A DNA stretch of 64,000 bases from Hoplostethus atlanticus (taxonomy: Eukaryota; Chordata; Actinopteri; Trachichthyiformes; Trachichthyidae), in NCBI GenBank assembly GCA_034670405.1, contig JAXDDX010000090.1, forward strand, positions 62,001 through 126,000, written 5' to 3'. The notes beneath the pieces are model-generated. The model was given only the letters and a program-made list of their open reading frames with translations, was not told where the DNA came from and searched no databases. Of this stretch, positions 13,211-23,639 are shown in pieces (position 1 is the first letter of the stretch; each line of letters opens with the position of its first letter). A program made the position numbers and the translations under genes.

Positions 13211-13669
13211 GGGTCATTCCGTGTCAAATCACCCAAAATAATAGACATTTTAAACCCGACCATCTCAGAATTTGATGAAACTTGGTGGTTGGGATCCCAC
13301 AACACCAAATCTCAAATTTCAGGTCAGTCGGACCAGTGGTTTGGGAGATACGGACCCCCAAAGTTTGAGATTTTGTGCAAAAAGGGGCATGCAACCTTTG
13401 AACCCTCATATCTCAGGAACTACTGGGCCAATCTTCAAAAAATTGGTAGCGTTGGAAAGGGAAGAGATTCAAAATTCAAAATCTGTCATTATTTTTCAGA
13501 TTCGAGTATAGTGTGGTACGTTGACCTCTTGACCTTTGCTATGACCTTAAAATTGACCTTGTGGATCACATGACCTTGAGATGACCTTTCCTGAAATTCA
13601 ATCTCCCACATGTTAACTAAAACATATAAAAGTTTCAGAGGTGTAATATTCTTTATTTAGCAGCAATAA
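13211..13669 (+). repeat. Left terminal inverted repeat of the long-TIR element
   Basis: Pairs with 15300-15736. It contains six TGACCT hexamers between 13522 and 13587 (starts at 13522, 13530, 13542, 13554, 13571 and 13582), i.e. AGGTCA half-sites on the minus strand. Confidence 0.85.
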
Positions 13670-13735
13670 TTGGTAATTTGTATTTGGTCGTTTCAAATTC
13701 ATTCATAGTCCTTTCAATGGTAAAGGGTGACAAAG

Positions 13736-14295
13736 TCAATATTTGCACACGCTCTTGGTAGGATTCTGACCCTTGAATTTCTCTTTTAGCTCCTCCAACA
13801 CTTTCCTGAATAACTGAAGGTCCAATTTTTCTGATGAGTCAAGGTTACTTTCAGCAGAATCAAGTGGGACATCATAGACTTGTTCAAGCTGTCGTTTCAA
13901 TGTTACTGTAGCTGATGCTAGTTTTTGCTGTCCTTTCATTCGTTTACTGGAAGATGCTAGTGAATGGAGTTTAACAGGAGTTTCACCTAAACTTGATAGG
14001 GTAGAATTCAAATCGAAGTCCTTTGCTGGGGAAACAACAACCGGAGGTTCGACTGGGATGTCATCATCAACCTCTCCCATACTCCCACCCATACTACAGC
14101 TCTCCTCTGCAGGGGCTTTGATCTTTGATTTCTGAAGGCTAATCAGACAGTCACAGCACAATTTTTCTCCTGGCACTCTTTGGAGGATTCACTAAGCCTT
14201 TGTAAGTGTCCATGCTAACAATTCGTAAAGATCTAGTGCGTGCTTTCTTGGGATGACGGTTAAAAGGGATCACAACACTTTTTCCACAATGTTGA
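13736..14295 (-). pseudogene. Broken N-terminal part of the transposon's protein
   Basis: Read from high to low coordinates, three frames follow one another. First comes CCDPF, then after a one-base shift NRHPKKARTRSLRIVSMDTY, then after a second shift PGEKLCCDCLISLQKSK and a 140-residue open frame ending in LEELKEKFKGQNPTKSVCKY and a stop. The order CC-PF, SLRxVS, PGxKLCxxC, LNxSLxxLG-P, LKEKF matches the N-terminus of a multicopy protein found in fish and cnidarian genomes, whose downstream half (FGVTxxxVKxAR..., PGKKDFVSVK) is absent here. The two CxxC-type pairs suggest a zinc-binding domain. At least two frameshifts and the missing C-terminus make it non-functional. Its role as the transposase of the surrounding element is inferred from its position between the inverted repeats. 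Confidence 0.6.
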
Positions 14296-14704
14296 AAACT
14301 TGGTTAAAAGTTCTTGTTCATGATGTGAACAGATGTTCCTGATGTCTCGTGTTTTGGCCCCACTTCGAAGAATAAGGAGTTCAACTTCTTCAGTTTTCCA
14401 TACACTTCGCAAGGACTTCTTTCTGGTATGATGGTGTTGATGGCAAACATTTTCAGGAAAGTAAAAGCTGCAGTTAGCCCTTGAAGATTTTTAAGTATCA
14501 ACCACCTCATTTAAAACCATTGGCAAGGCTATATGACATGATATATATGATATAATGACTTACTTACATATCAACATTTGCCATTGTGTCCAACTTGAAA
14601 GCTTCAGATTTTCAAAGAAATGCAGATCAAGAAACTTCTTTGTCTTACATTTTTAAATGCCATGTGCTCAATGGGGATGGGGATTTTCCAGGGCTGCTTG
14701 AACT

Positions 14705-14830
14705 GAATACTGAAACGTGATTGGTCAGTTCTTTCACAATATAAGGCCCACTATGACGTAAGAATATGACGTCTATGATGTAACAATTGGTGCCCAGTTT
14801 TTCTATGACGTGACAATCGGCACCCAGCGT
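14705..14830 (-). promoter_or_regulatory. Putative internal transposon promoter with CRE-like sites
   Basis: This lies upstream of the element's minus-strand coding fragment. It holds three TGACGT cores (14754, 14767 and 14806), a degenerate fourth (TGATGTAA at 14777) and, on the minus strand, GACCAATCA, a CCAAT box. Two imperfect ~30 bp direct repeats (around 14774 and 14804; CAAT-GG-CCCAG) account for part of the pattern. CREB/ATF and NF-Y binding is inferred from motif shape only. Confidence 0.4.
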
Positions 14831-15299
14831 TTATCTCTGACATGACAATCACCACATTCCCATGTACAACGTTATAAGATATGGCATCACTAGACATGCC
14901 TGTGTAGAAATATGTGATGCCATTTGGTTTCTTTTTTTTAAAATTATTAATCTTTTATTTATACTGAAAGGATACAATAGGCAATATTTTACCTGTTTTC
15001 ATTGTCTTTCAGTAGCTTGAAATAGTTCATATTACACTTAACATCATTAGTATGTAACAGCGAACATATGTACAATACAAATGCAAAATTAATATACAGA
15101 ATATACAAAGATATATGGTTGGACTAAATTCACAATTTCCCAGGTAAACTTTTCATATCCTTCAAGCATTCCTTGTCATGTCAGGTGGATTTTGACTCCC
15201 AAGATGGGTTTTGGTCATGAGAGGAATCTATGCATGTAGAAAATATACATTATAGTGCATTTTATCAATCATCTCTGTGGGTATGCATTTTTTGAATCT

Positions 15300-15736
15300 G
15301 TATTGCTGCTAAACAAAAAATATTACACCTCTGAAACTTCTGTATATTTTAGTTAACATGTGGGTGATTAAATTCCAGGAAAGGTAATCTCAAGGTCATG
15401 TGATCCACAAGGTCAATTTTAAGGTCACAGCAAAGGTCAAGAGGTCAACGTACCCCAATATACTCGAATCTGAAAAATAATGACATATTTTGAATTTTGA
15501 ATCTCTTCCCTTTCCAACGCTACCAATTTTTTGAAGATTGGCCCAGTAGTTCCTGAGATATGATTTTTGCACAAAATCTCAAACTTTGGGGGTCCGTATC
15601 TCCCAAATCACTGGTCGGATTGGCCTAAGATTTGAGATTTGGTGTTGTGGGATCCAAATCAACAAGAATACCAAATTTCATCAAAATCTGAGGTGGTCGG
15701 GTTTAACTCTTTGGGTGATTTGACCCGGAATAACCC
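15300..15736 (-). repeat. Right terminal inverted repeat of the long-TIR element
   Basis: Reverse complement of the left repeat. Five AGGTCA half-sites survive here and a sixth is mutated (AGGTAA). Confidence 0.85.
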
Positions 15737-15740
15737 ATAG

Positions 15741-16335
15741 AAAGATGTTACATCTTTCTCATGGAGAAAAGGGGATTATATCTCGTTTGTCTTGGTACAA
15801 CTAATGGTACTAAGTGTATGTATCTGATCAATACCTGGTTTCTGTTACTTCAAGTTAAGCACTGGGAATTATTTTTATCAATATGACTCTTTGTATGACT
15901 CACACAGACAAGAGAGGTAAAAACAGAGATTGAGACAGGGAAAGTGACAGAATAGTGTGGGTGATTGGCCGTGGGCAGAGGAAAGCAACGGAAATGGAAA
16001 ATGTTAAGAATGTACAATGGATGTGTGCTGATATTCTGCAATTATACCCCTCTACGGGAAAGAAGAGTGTAAGTGACCATAGAGATATGGTTTGTTTCTA
16101 TGCGTCTGTATGTGTAACGTGTTAGACATGTTAGACAACATGTTTTGTAACGCAAAAAGCTTGATTATTTTTGTGTTAGCATGTGGAGGCATCCCATGGG
16201 AAGCTCTAGCGACTGGTCGAGTGGAGAGAGTGTGTGTGTATGTAGAGACACACACATCCCTTGCCACTGATTCAACTACAATGCTACCCAGCTGTGTTAC
16301 ACAAGCAGAACAACAGAATTACTAGAATAATACAG
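15741..16335. other. No recognisable feature
   Basis: No coding motif or repeat structure seen beyond short CA/GT runs. Confidence 0.4.
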
Positions 16336-16490
16336 GTTGGGGCATCCTAATGGCTATGGTGAATACTATGCACCCACAATGTCCTGGGTTCAAATCCAGC
16401 CTGGGATCTTTGTCACTTTCTCAAGCATCCTTCTCGTCTCTCTTCACTGGACACCATACAATTAAGTAGAAATGCCATAAAGATAAATAA
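16336..16490 (+). repeat. tRNA-derived SINE fragment
   Basis: The stretch CTGGGTTCAAATCCAGCCTGG contains a polymerase III B-box (GGTTCAAATCC). It is followed by the pyrimidine-rich part (CTTTCTCAAGCATCCTTCTC) and an A-rich end, the order seen in widespread teleost tRNA-derived SINEs. The A-box half is diverged. Confidence 0.6.
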
Positions 16491-16862
16491 TTTTAAAAAG
16501 AAAGAAAATTATTGCTTTCAGCTGCTGGAAGGGACGTGAATGTAATGCACTGTCCATCCCAGAAATCGGTAAAAGTGATTTTAATGTTTTTTTTCCTCAA
16601 GTTGAATTTTAGCACTGCACTTTTAGCTTGTGTGGTGGAAAGGCTTTGGAAACCGATTTTATACCATGTGACACTAAAACGCTCAATTGAACCCAATAAA
16701 TTACTGAGGGCGCATTCATGACAAGCATGTTTGGAGGGGTTTATTTGAACTCTAGTTCGGTTTGTTTGGCCAGGTGACAACTGGTGGCACCAAACAACTG
16801 CAATGAGACACCTCAAAATGCGGGTGTCGGTCCTCTTCCAAGAGAACTACATTTCGGTTCAT

Positions 16863-17070
16863 TGGGAGTGAGACTATAATCCAAACTAACTATGGGAAAC
16901 AACCCCAAAATGCAAGGATTTCTGGATATAAGGAGTTAGATGTTGACATCTGATAGCCAGCAGTTCCTCATGCTTAGAAAGCCTGGCATCACAAAATGAA
17001 CTGAGGGCAAACTGCAGTCTGGACTGATGCTCATATTCAGCTAGTTTTTCAACAGTTAAGCAGACAAGTC
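16863..17070 (+). repeat. Interspersed repeat A, copy 1
   Basis: Closely matches 49847-50052 in the same orientation. The shared core includes GATGTTGACATCTGATAGCC, CATGCTTAGAAAGCCTGGCAT and AAATGAACTGAGGGCAAAC. The family is unknown and no open frame is present. Confidence 0.75.
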
Positions 17071-17079
17071 CATCATACT

Positions 17080-17990
17080 TGGCTAAAGCTACAGGGACTG
17101 GAGTCAGATTTATTTTGACTCCCCAGTGTTGCAGACAGTTAAAATGCTTATGAATCCACTATGCAGTACAGATCAGTATTGGTATCAACTTGCATGTGAT
17201 CAGTAATAGCCCCATAGAGCTGGATCAGGGTCTCACTGGTGTGCTTGGGATGAGCAGTTCTAACAAACCCCACTGTCAGTGTGAAGTGCCTGAGGCACTT
17301 TGGTAAAGGGGGGTGATCACACATACACATACACATATCTATAAAACTGCAGTCGCAATTTAGTCACCTTTTGTATTGGATTTGATAAAACGTTAGGATG
17401 ACAAGAGCTGCTGAAACTTCACTGTGTGTTTACAATTGTATTCATGGACTTATAATGCTTAAGTCATAGAAGCCTTATGTATACAGCATTTCTCCAATAC
17501 AGGGTTGACAAAGTACTGCATGTGAAACAAATAAAATCAGCACCAGTTAAAAACACAACTTATAAAACTCACATCCAGCCATATTGAGCTGTCAACACTG
17601 CACCATCCCCCTGTAGGGCAACCCAGGTCCAATCAGTCAAAATGTTATGTGTCCGAACCAACTATTAGTGGTGGAAAACCACTCCTACAAAGCCATTGGT
17701 TAAAAAATAGTGTGCCTCCGGGGACTTTTCACATGCATATCCCTGTTAAAACATAATGTTGAGCATGCCATGAGTTTAGCAGCTATTGGAGAGATGGGTG
17801 GACTACAAAATAGGCAAATGTTTTTATTTATTATTATCTAATTTAAAAGGCAAACCCAATTTACCACCACAAGCATACCTGGTATATTACCTGATGTAAA
17901 CCTAAACTGATATTTATGCTACTAGGTAATAATCTGCAACATTTTCAGAAAAATGAATCCATTTTGCTACTCTCCATCACTGATTGATTG
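17080..17990. other. No recognisable feature
   Basis: Unique-looking sequence without exon-like frames. Confidence 0.35.
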
Positions 17991-18000
17991 GTTTGTTTGG

Positions 18001-18150
18001 AATAAACAGGAGAAGAAGAAAAAAAAGGGCTGTGTAGGCGGGACTTCGGACTGTGCTGCTTGCTGCTGCTTTTGCCCTGCCAATTTCTTAAAATTGGCTG
18101 GTGACAAATCTATAGGGACAAATGTTGACGTGTTGACTCCCAAAGCCTAT
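18001..18150 (+). repeat. Interspersed repeat G, copy 1
   Basis: Shares GTGTAGGCGGGACTTC and the following TGTG-TGCT block, and further on GTG-TGACT-CCAAAGC, with 36888-37030. The family is unknown. Confidence 0.5.
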
Positions 18151-18885
18151 TAGAGGGTCCCTGGTCTCTGGACAGTGAACACATTGGTTTGCAGTTCAGC
18201 CACTTTCCAGTCAACTGGGTCCCAGGGTCAGCCAATTGGAAAGAGAGATAGGACCCAGCTCTCCTCCATCAGTGAAGCACCACAACCGACAAATTAACGC
18301 AAACACAGTAATACTGATGTTAGGAAAATAATATTTAGGCACACACACACTCAAAACACACACTGTCGGTTTTACCCATAGACTGTAAAAATTATTTTAC
18401 TCATGTTAATAGAATCAATGTGAAAATTAGCATCAGGTTATCTCCTTCATGACTGAGGCAACTCCAAAAGACCCATTTTTAAGCCAGCAAAACCATTCCA
18501 GCGCATTAGGCAACCAGCCGTCAATCAGCCCCACAGCCAGGTAGTAGCGAGTCAGTCGGCTTTCATACATTTCCCAGTTCAGTCACTGGGAAATCACTGG
18601 GTAATGGACCTAGTTTGAGAATAGAGCAACACTGTGTGAAAATGTCAACTGGTTTAAATTAAGTGGTGAATATTCTTCTTCCTCAGATGATCTACTTCTC
18701 TCTAGAGAACGAATGACCTTTAAATTAGTCACTGGGAGCCCTGCCCATATTGACAAACTGGGACCAAAAAGGTCACCAATACATTCACACAACCAGCCAC
18801 GCAGTCAGCTTTTTACTGATAGCGCCTGGATTGGGGCTGTTCGAGGTGTCCAAAAAGTCCAAAAGGGAAAGAGATACACCCTGGA

Positions 18886-19205
18886 GTTGTGAGAAAAAGT
18901 TTGTGAACCTGCATTCCTGCATAAAATATGACCTGATCTTAATATAAGTCATAGCAAGCAATAGATAAAACGCAATGTGATTTAACAAAACACAAAAAAA
19001 CCTTTTTATTGTTATTACTTGTTATTGTTCAAATATTAACAGCCTAAGCTGGAAAAAGCATGTGAACCTCTAGGATAATGATTTATATGAAATGGGGGTA
19101 ATTGAAGTCAGGTGATACAATCAATGAGATGACATTCAGCTGTGGGTTGGAGGAGTCCTGTCATATAAAAAACCCATAAAGTGTGGTTACCAAAACAAAA
19201 AAATC
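18886..19205 (+). mobile_element. Tc1/mariner fragment, 5' region
   Basis: Contains TGTGAGAAAAAGTTTGTGAA, CTGCATAAAATATGACCTGAT and TGTGAACCTCTAGGAT, hallmarks of the 5' non-coding end of a common teleost Tc1-like transposon as I know it. The transposase part is missing. A shorter piece of the same family lies at 41240-41330. Confidence 0.65.
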
Positions 19206-19335
19206 TGTTGAGGTGGAACCTTGGTAACTTTATGAGGAGCAGCAGGGACTGATGCTAGCATCGGCAGAAGCTAAAGAAATCATATTCATGGACTGTAAAT
19301 CCCCCCATTTCCACCTTGCTTTAAAAAGTGGCTGA

Positions 19336-19398
19336 ATGAAAGGAGTGCCATGACCAAATATTTCAGTGCTCATATTTGGTCATGGCACTCCTTTTCAT
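19336..19398. repeat. Short near-perfect hairpin
   Basis: Arms 19336-19361 and 19372-19398 are exact reverse complements apart from one extra base in an A/T run. They are built around GGAGTGCCATGACCAAATAT and separated by a 10-nt loop. It could be a tiny MITE or a small-RNA precursor; the sequence alone does not decide. Confidence 0.75.
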
Positions 19399-19889
19399 CT
19401 CTCTCTTATGTGTGTGTGTTCCCTTTGATTCCAGACACGCTGTACAGTACTCTGCCAATGTGAAACATCTCTACTCCTTACGCTGCAGAAGCTTGTCAAG
19501 CATTAGGCAACCACATCTATTAGCTAGCTAATGAGTGTGTGAGAGAGAGAAAGAAAGAAAGAGAAATAGTACGTCAGCTGTCAAAGTGAATGCTTGTCAA
19601 GTGGAGCATAACTGGCCAGTAAAATGGAGAGATCCTGAGCGGAGATAGTAGGATTAATTGACCATAATTGGTTGATGTGTTGGTGTTCCAAATGACCCAG
19701 TTTAACTGGCTACTCTCTCTTCTCCCTCCCCCCATCACACTGGAAAGAAAAAGCTCTGTAGCATTATCGGCATACACTGTAGAAGCTACGAGTACTGAAA
19801 ACTTTACAACACAGGTTCCCAAACATTTTCATGTCAAGGACCCCCATCAGAGCATCTGCAAGATACTGTTTTTTTAATGCTGCCTGGAA

Positions 19890-20160
19890 TTTAATGACCA
19901 ATTACCAACGGCCAATTTAAAAAGAACCAAAACTGATCGAAAGTTCTGAAACTACAAATGGACAGTACAAGAGAAAGGACAAGAACATGTAGGTTGTTAT
20001 GGGTCATGAAGTCCAACTGTGTAGTAAAGCAGATAGGACGCATATTGTTCTACTAACCCTGTAGCTGTATAAAATTGTAAATACTTTTTAATACCTTAAA
20101 TTTCATATTATTATATTTTAAAAGTTTTTCAGACTTTTACACATTAGGGCAATGGACCCC
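19890..20160 (+). repeat. Interspersed repeat B, copy 2
   Basis: Matches 3930-4205, best around GCAGATAGGACGCATATTGT. The preceding TTCCCAAACATTTTCATGTC stretch also resembles sequence at 6712-6730. Confidence 0.5.
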
Positions 20161-20994
20161 CAGTAGGTGGGGGGGGGGTCGCCACAAAGTACTGCAATGT
20201 ACCATCAAGCATGACAAAGCATCATCAAGAAGCACAAAGTCGGTATACTGCTACTGAAAAAGTACCACGGTACTAGAGGTTTGAAAACGGTACAATTACA
20301 GCATTTTGAAAAGAAAAATCAATACTTTTTTAATACGCGAATGCCAATTTGATCTGTGGCTAACAAGGCTGACAGCAGTGACGATAGGTGTGTGTTGTGC
20401 GAAACAGCCCCGAGTGAGTGAGTGACTGAGTTCACAAAGGTTATTAAAAGGTAAATATAACATAATATAAAAATGTATACATTCCTATTTTGGATTCATA
20501 TTTTTTTGTTAGAAATCATGGAAATTAGCACTTTTTTCAAACATTTAGCTGCCCAGCAAGCTAGCTAGAAACTACCTAGCCAACATCCTTTGTTTGTGGA
20601 TGGTCAAAATTACTTATTTTTTTAATGATTGAATGATTATTTTACCACATTCATTGTAAGGCAGTTGAAGTGCAGAGTTCAGCAAACAGCGTAGGGTGAG
20701 TTGTTCAATAACGTCATCTCATCATATGCTTTTTACGTTTATTGTCGCTCTCTGAAACGCAGTATCTTGCTTCATCTAAATTGGCTGGTTCTTCCCTTCT
20801 CATTTGGGTCAGACAGTTCATCAATTGTTACGATTGAACACAGTCAAGCTGTTCTCCCCATTTGAAGCGTTTCAGTTGACGGGTAAAGCTATAGGATGGG
20901 TATAAGGAGTGACGTATGTTAACTCACAGATGCTGCAAGGAGCCTTACTGGAGCGAGAGGAAACCAAACAATAAAACAGCTGTTATAGTGGTAC

Positions 20995-22279
20995 TAGGGG
21001 TGGGCGGTATAACGGTTGAACCGGTATACCGGTAGAAATCCGTGCCACGGTAGAGATTTGACTCTACCGGATGTACCGGTAGAAGGCTACTTTTAGGCTC
21101 TTTGAATGTAAAAATACTTTTTCACATTTACAAACGTAACACACAAAGCTAGCGAACTGCGCGCTGCCATTTAAAGATAATAAACTAGTTTGTGGAAAAA
21201 GACGATGTGGAAAAGTGAGTAGTGCAACGTAAACTTCGACGTAAACAGACGCATGCTTTCTAAAGATGCATGGTGAAATGGAAGGCAGCGAGCATGTTGC
21301 GGGAGCTCCCGTTCCCGATGCAAACAAAGAAGAAGAATTAGTTAGAAAGAAAGGTGCTTCGTCCATCATCTGGACGTGGTTTGGGTTTAAAAAGTCGGAC
21401 CTTGAGCAGAAAACTATTATCTGCAAGCAATGTCGAGCAAGAGTTGTTGCCGGCGGTGGTAACACGAGCAATCTCTTTTATCACCTCAAAACAAAACATG
21501 TCCGCGAGTATGAAGAGAGTACTAGGATGCGCACAGACACAAGCAGTCCCTCCGCAAGTGGTGCTAAACAAAAAACCACAACGCAGACGTCGCTAGCCGA
21601 GTCATTTTCCAGTGGCTATCCGTATGACAAAAAAAAGCAAGCGGTGGAAGGACATTACACATTCCATAACGGAGTACCTATGTAAGGACATGGTTCCTAT
21701 ACAAATAGGTTTAAGACATTGATCAAAACACTGGATCCGAGGTATGTGATGGCAGGTCGAAAATACTTCAGCCAAACTGGAAAAAAGTTTGCATATAATG
21801 TGCTATTTATCTTTATAATTCTTTTCTTGGCATGTTGCCTAACCTTTGAAGTTTTTGTTATATACAGTAGAAGTTATTTGAAGTATTGGAATACTTGAAA
21901 TTTACATTTTTATGTTTATTGTTTTTGAAAATATTTCTTTGTATTGTTCAGAACCTTTTTTGGAAAAAAGTTTGCATATAAGGTGCTATTTATATTTAAT
22001 ACAGTGCAGTTTTGCACAATAAAACATTCATAAACACTTAAGTTCAATGTCAATTTTGTCATAATATACAGATTACAGAATACTAATGGAAGAGCCCAGT
22101 AGAAACCTCATAGTTAACCCCCCGGGAATAAATTGTTACCATACCAGAGTCTTGTACTGCTCCTAAAGCATTTTTTATTATTATTATAAGAAAAACAAAT
22201 ATACCGTGATATATACCGTTACCGTCCAAAATTCTAAATATACCGTGATATAAATTTTAGGCCATACCGCCCACCCCTA
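20995..22279 (+). mobile_element. Non-autonomous hAT transposon with 8-bp duplication
   Basis: The left end reads TAGGGGTGGGCGGTAT and the right end ATACCGCCCACCCCTA, a perfect 16-bp inverted repeat. Both ends are flanked by the perfect 8-bp repeat AGTGGTAC (20987-20994 and 22280-22287), as expected for hAT insertion. The interior holds a BED-finger N-terminus fused by deletion to a short later part of the transposase. The right-hand half is AT-rich and non-coding. This copy is a deletion derivative that depends on an outside transposase. Confidence 0.95.
21266..21810 (+). pseudogene. BED zinc finger and remnant of hAT transposase
   Basis: The open frame 21266-21685 encodes about 139 residues with a BED-type zinc finger: SIIWTWFGFKKSD...IICKQCRARV...SNLFYHLKTKH, giving C-x2-C and H-x4-H ligands near residues 53-80. 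A Ser/Thr-rich linker follows. A one-base shift near 21630 then moves the match to another frame that reads YLCKDMVPIQ and, further on, TLDPRYVMAGRKYFSQT, motifs of ZBED1-type hAT transposases just after the BED/linker region. The RNase H-like catalytic core and the dimerisation domain are absent. It is therefore a DNA-binding remnant; if expressed, only the BED part could fold. Confidence 0.8.
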
Positions 22280-22287
22280 AGTGGTAC

Positions 22288-23030
22288 CTTTCCCAAACTA
22301 TTGGTAGGCCGATTACCGCTGCAGCCCTAGCACATATATGTACACCCCTCCACACCCAATGTCCGTCTTTCTGCCTCGGTTTCCTCTCTTGCTCGCTTGT
22401 CTTTTTTCTTTCTCTAATCTGCTCTGATCTTGCAGCATCCTGCCGATGTGACATCTGTGCTGCACGGTCTCTCTAGGAGAACGCATTCTGGGCAGACACG
22501 TGTTAGCACGCCATGAACATATTCCATTTGGTAATTGCTTTCATTCATAGCTCCTTAGAGTGCCGCGTGTGCATACAATTTAAACATGGATGACCCCTGT
22601 GGGAACCCCTAACCCTGGCAGTCTTGGGGTGTTTTCACACCTAGTTGGTTTAGAGCAGTTATTTCCAAACCAATCCTGGAGCTTTGTTTGTGATCCAACC
22701 CAACTACAGGGAGCACTGTGCAATCTGGGTTAAACACACCGTGTTTGTAGTCCTTTACCACACCAAATTTCTGAACAATGAAGTTTTGCCGTTGTTGCCG
22801 GGAGACTGTTGAGTGGTTTGACAGCATCTTTTATAAAGGAGTGAATTGGATGAAGGACTCGAGGGAGGGAGAGGGAAAGAGTGATTGAGGTAAAAAAAAA
22901 AAGAAAGAAAGTGCACAGAACGTCTTCCTCCGCAACACGTAAGATTCACCACCTGCCATGTCTTCCTCCAGACACTACTCTGTCTTCAGCTCACATCCTC
23001 CCTCCCTGTGCCAACTGATAATTTAATAAC
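22288..23030. other. Non-coding stretch with old repeat motifs
   Basis: Near 22625-22760 lie phrases such as GGTGTTTTCACACCTAGTTGG that recur in teleost interspersed repeats. I can delimit no element. Confidence 0.3.
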
Positions 23031-23031
23031 T

Positions 23032-23236
23032 TGTCAAAATGTTATTAAAAGTCCCTCTAAATTAGTAATACAACCGCATCTAATGTAATTCTTTATTACA
23101 TTTGGCATTATATTACAAAGGGGTGGAACGTTTTGAAAATGATTACAACGTCAGTCGGAAGATGTCAATTTATTACATTAGCAGGCTTTATTACGTTTTC
23201 AGCCCATGTAGAGGGACATTTTAATACATTTTGATG
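23032..23236. mobile_element. MITE with ~27-bp inverted termini
   Basis: The left end (GTCAAAATGTTATTAAAAG then TCCCTCTA) and the right end (TAGAGGGACATTTTAATAC then ATTTTGAT) are inverted copies with one- or two-base differences. The interior is AT-rich and non-coding. I could not define the target duplication. Confidence 0.65.
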
Positions 23237-23293
23237 ATTTGGTGGCAACTACATTCCCCCAAGAACATCATCCCAGCAAGAGGCATAGGTTAG

Positions 23294-23319
23294 ACACACA
23301 CACACACACACACACACAC
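23294..23319. repeat. (CA)n microsatellite
   Basis: Thirteen CA units. Confidence 0.95.
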
Positions 23320-23582
23320 GCAAGCTAAGTACAGCACAGCAGGCTATTGCACCAAGTAGCCCTTGGTAAGTGAGCATATGAATTGGTTTAGCAGGATAAG
23401 CCAGCTGCTAGCATGATCCAATTTGAGTAGCACACACTACCTCACTCAAACATGTGGCACACACACACACCTCTCTCTCCCTCACTGATCTATTTGCGGA
23501 GTACAGCCTGGCTGGGTAGGCAGGCCCAGCATGCAGATCTATGCAGATGTATGAACACCAGTCCTCTGGGGGAAAACTCCTC

Positions 23583-23585
23583 TGC

Positions 23586-23619
<34 letters not shown>
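23583..23619. repeat. (GT)n microsatellite
   Basis: About 18 TG units after a GCGTGCG start. Confidence 0.95.
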
Positions 23620-23621
<2 letters not shown>

Positions 23622-23639
23622 GCAGACACACCCTAAATA

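Larger units (their letters stand above)
13211..15736 (-). mobile_element. Complete long-TIR DNA transposon, Sola-like
   Basis: The element is bounded by inverted repeats starting GGGTCATTCCGTGTCAAATC on the left and, on the minus strand, GGGTTATTCCGGGTCAAATC on the right. They extend inward for about 459 bp (13211-13669) and 437 bp (15300-15736) with scattered mismatches. The 4-bp sequence ATAG flanks both ends (13207-13210 and 15737-15740), fitting a target-site duplication. Four-base duplications are a known property of the Sola superfamily, and that is the basis for the tentative name. The interior holds a damaged N-terminal protein fragment and a putative promoter, but no catalytic region, so this copy cannot move by itself. 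Confidence 0.75.

Noticed and set aside
13289..13573. 94-codon plus-strand frame
   Set aside because: Lies wholly inside the transposon's inverted repeat; its counterpart in the other arm is not open.
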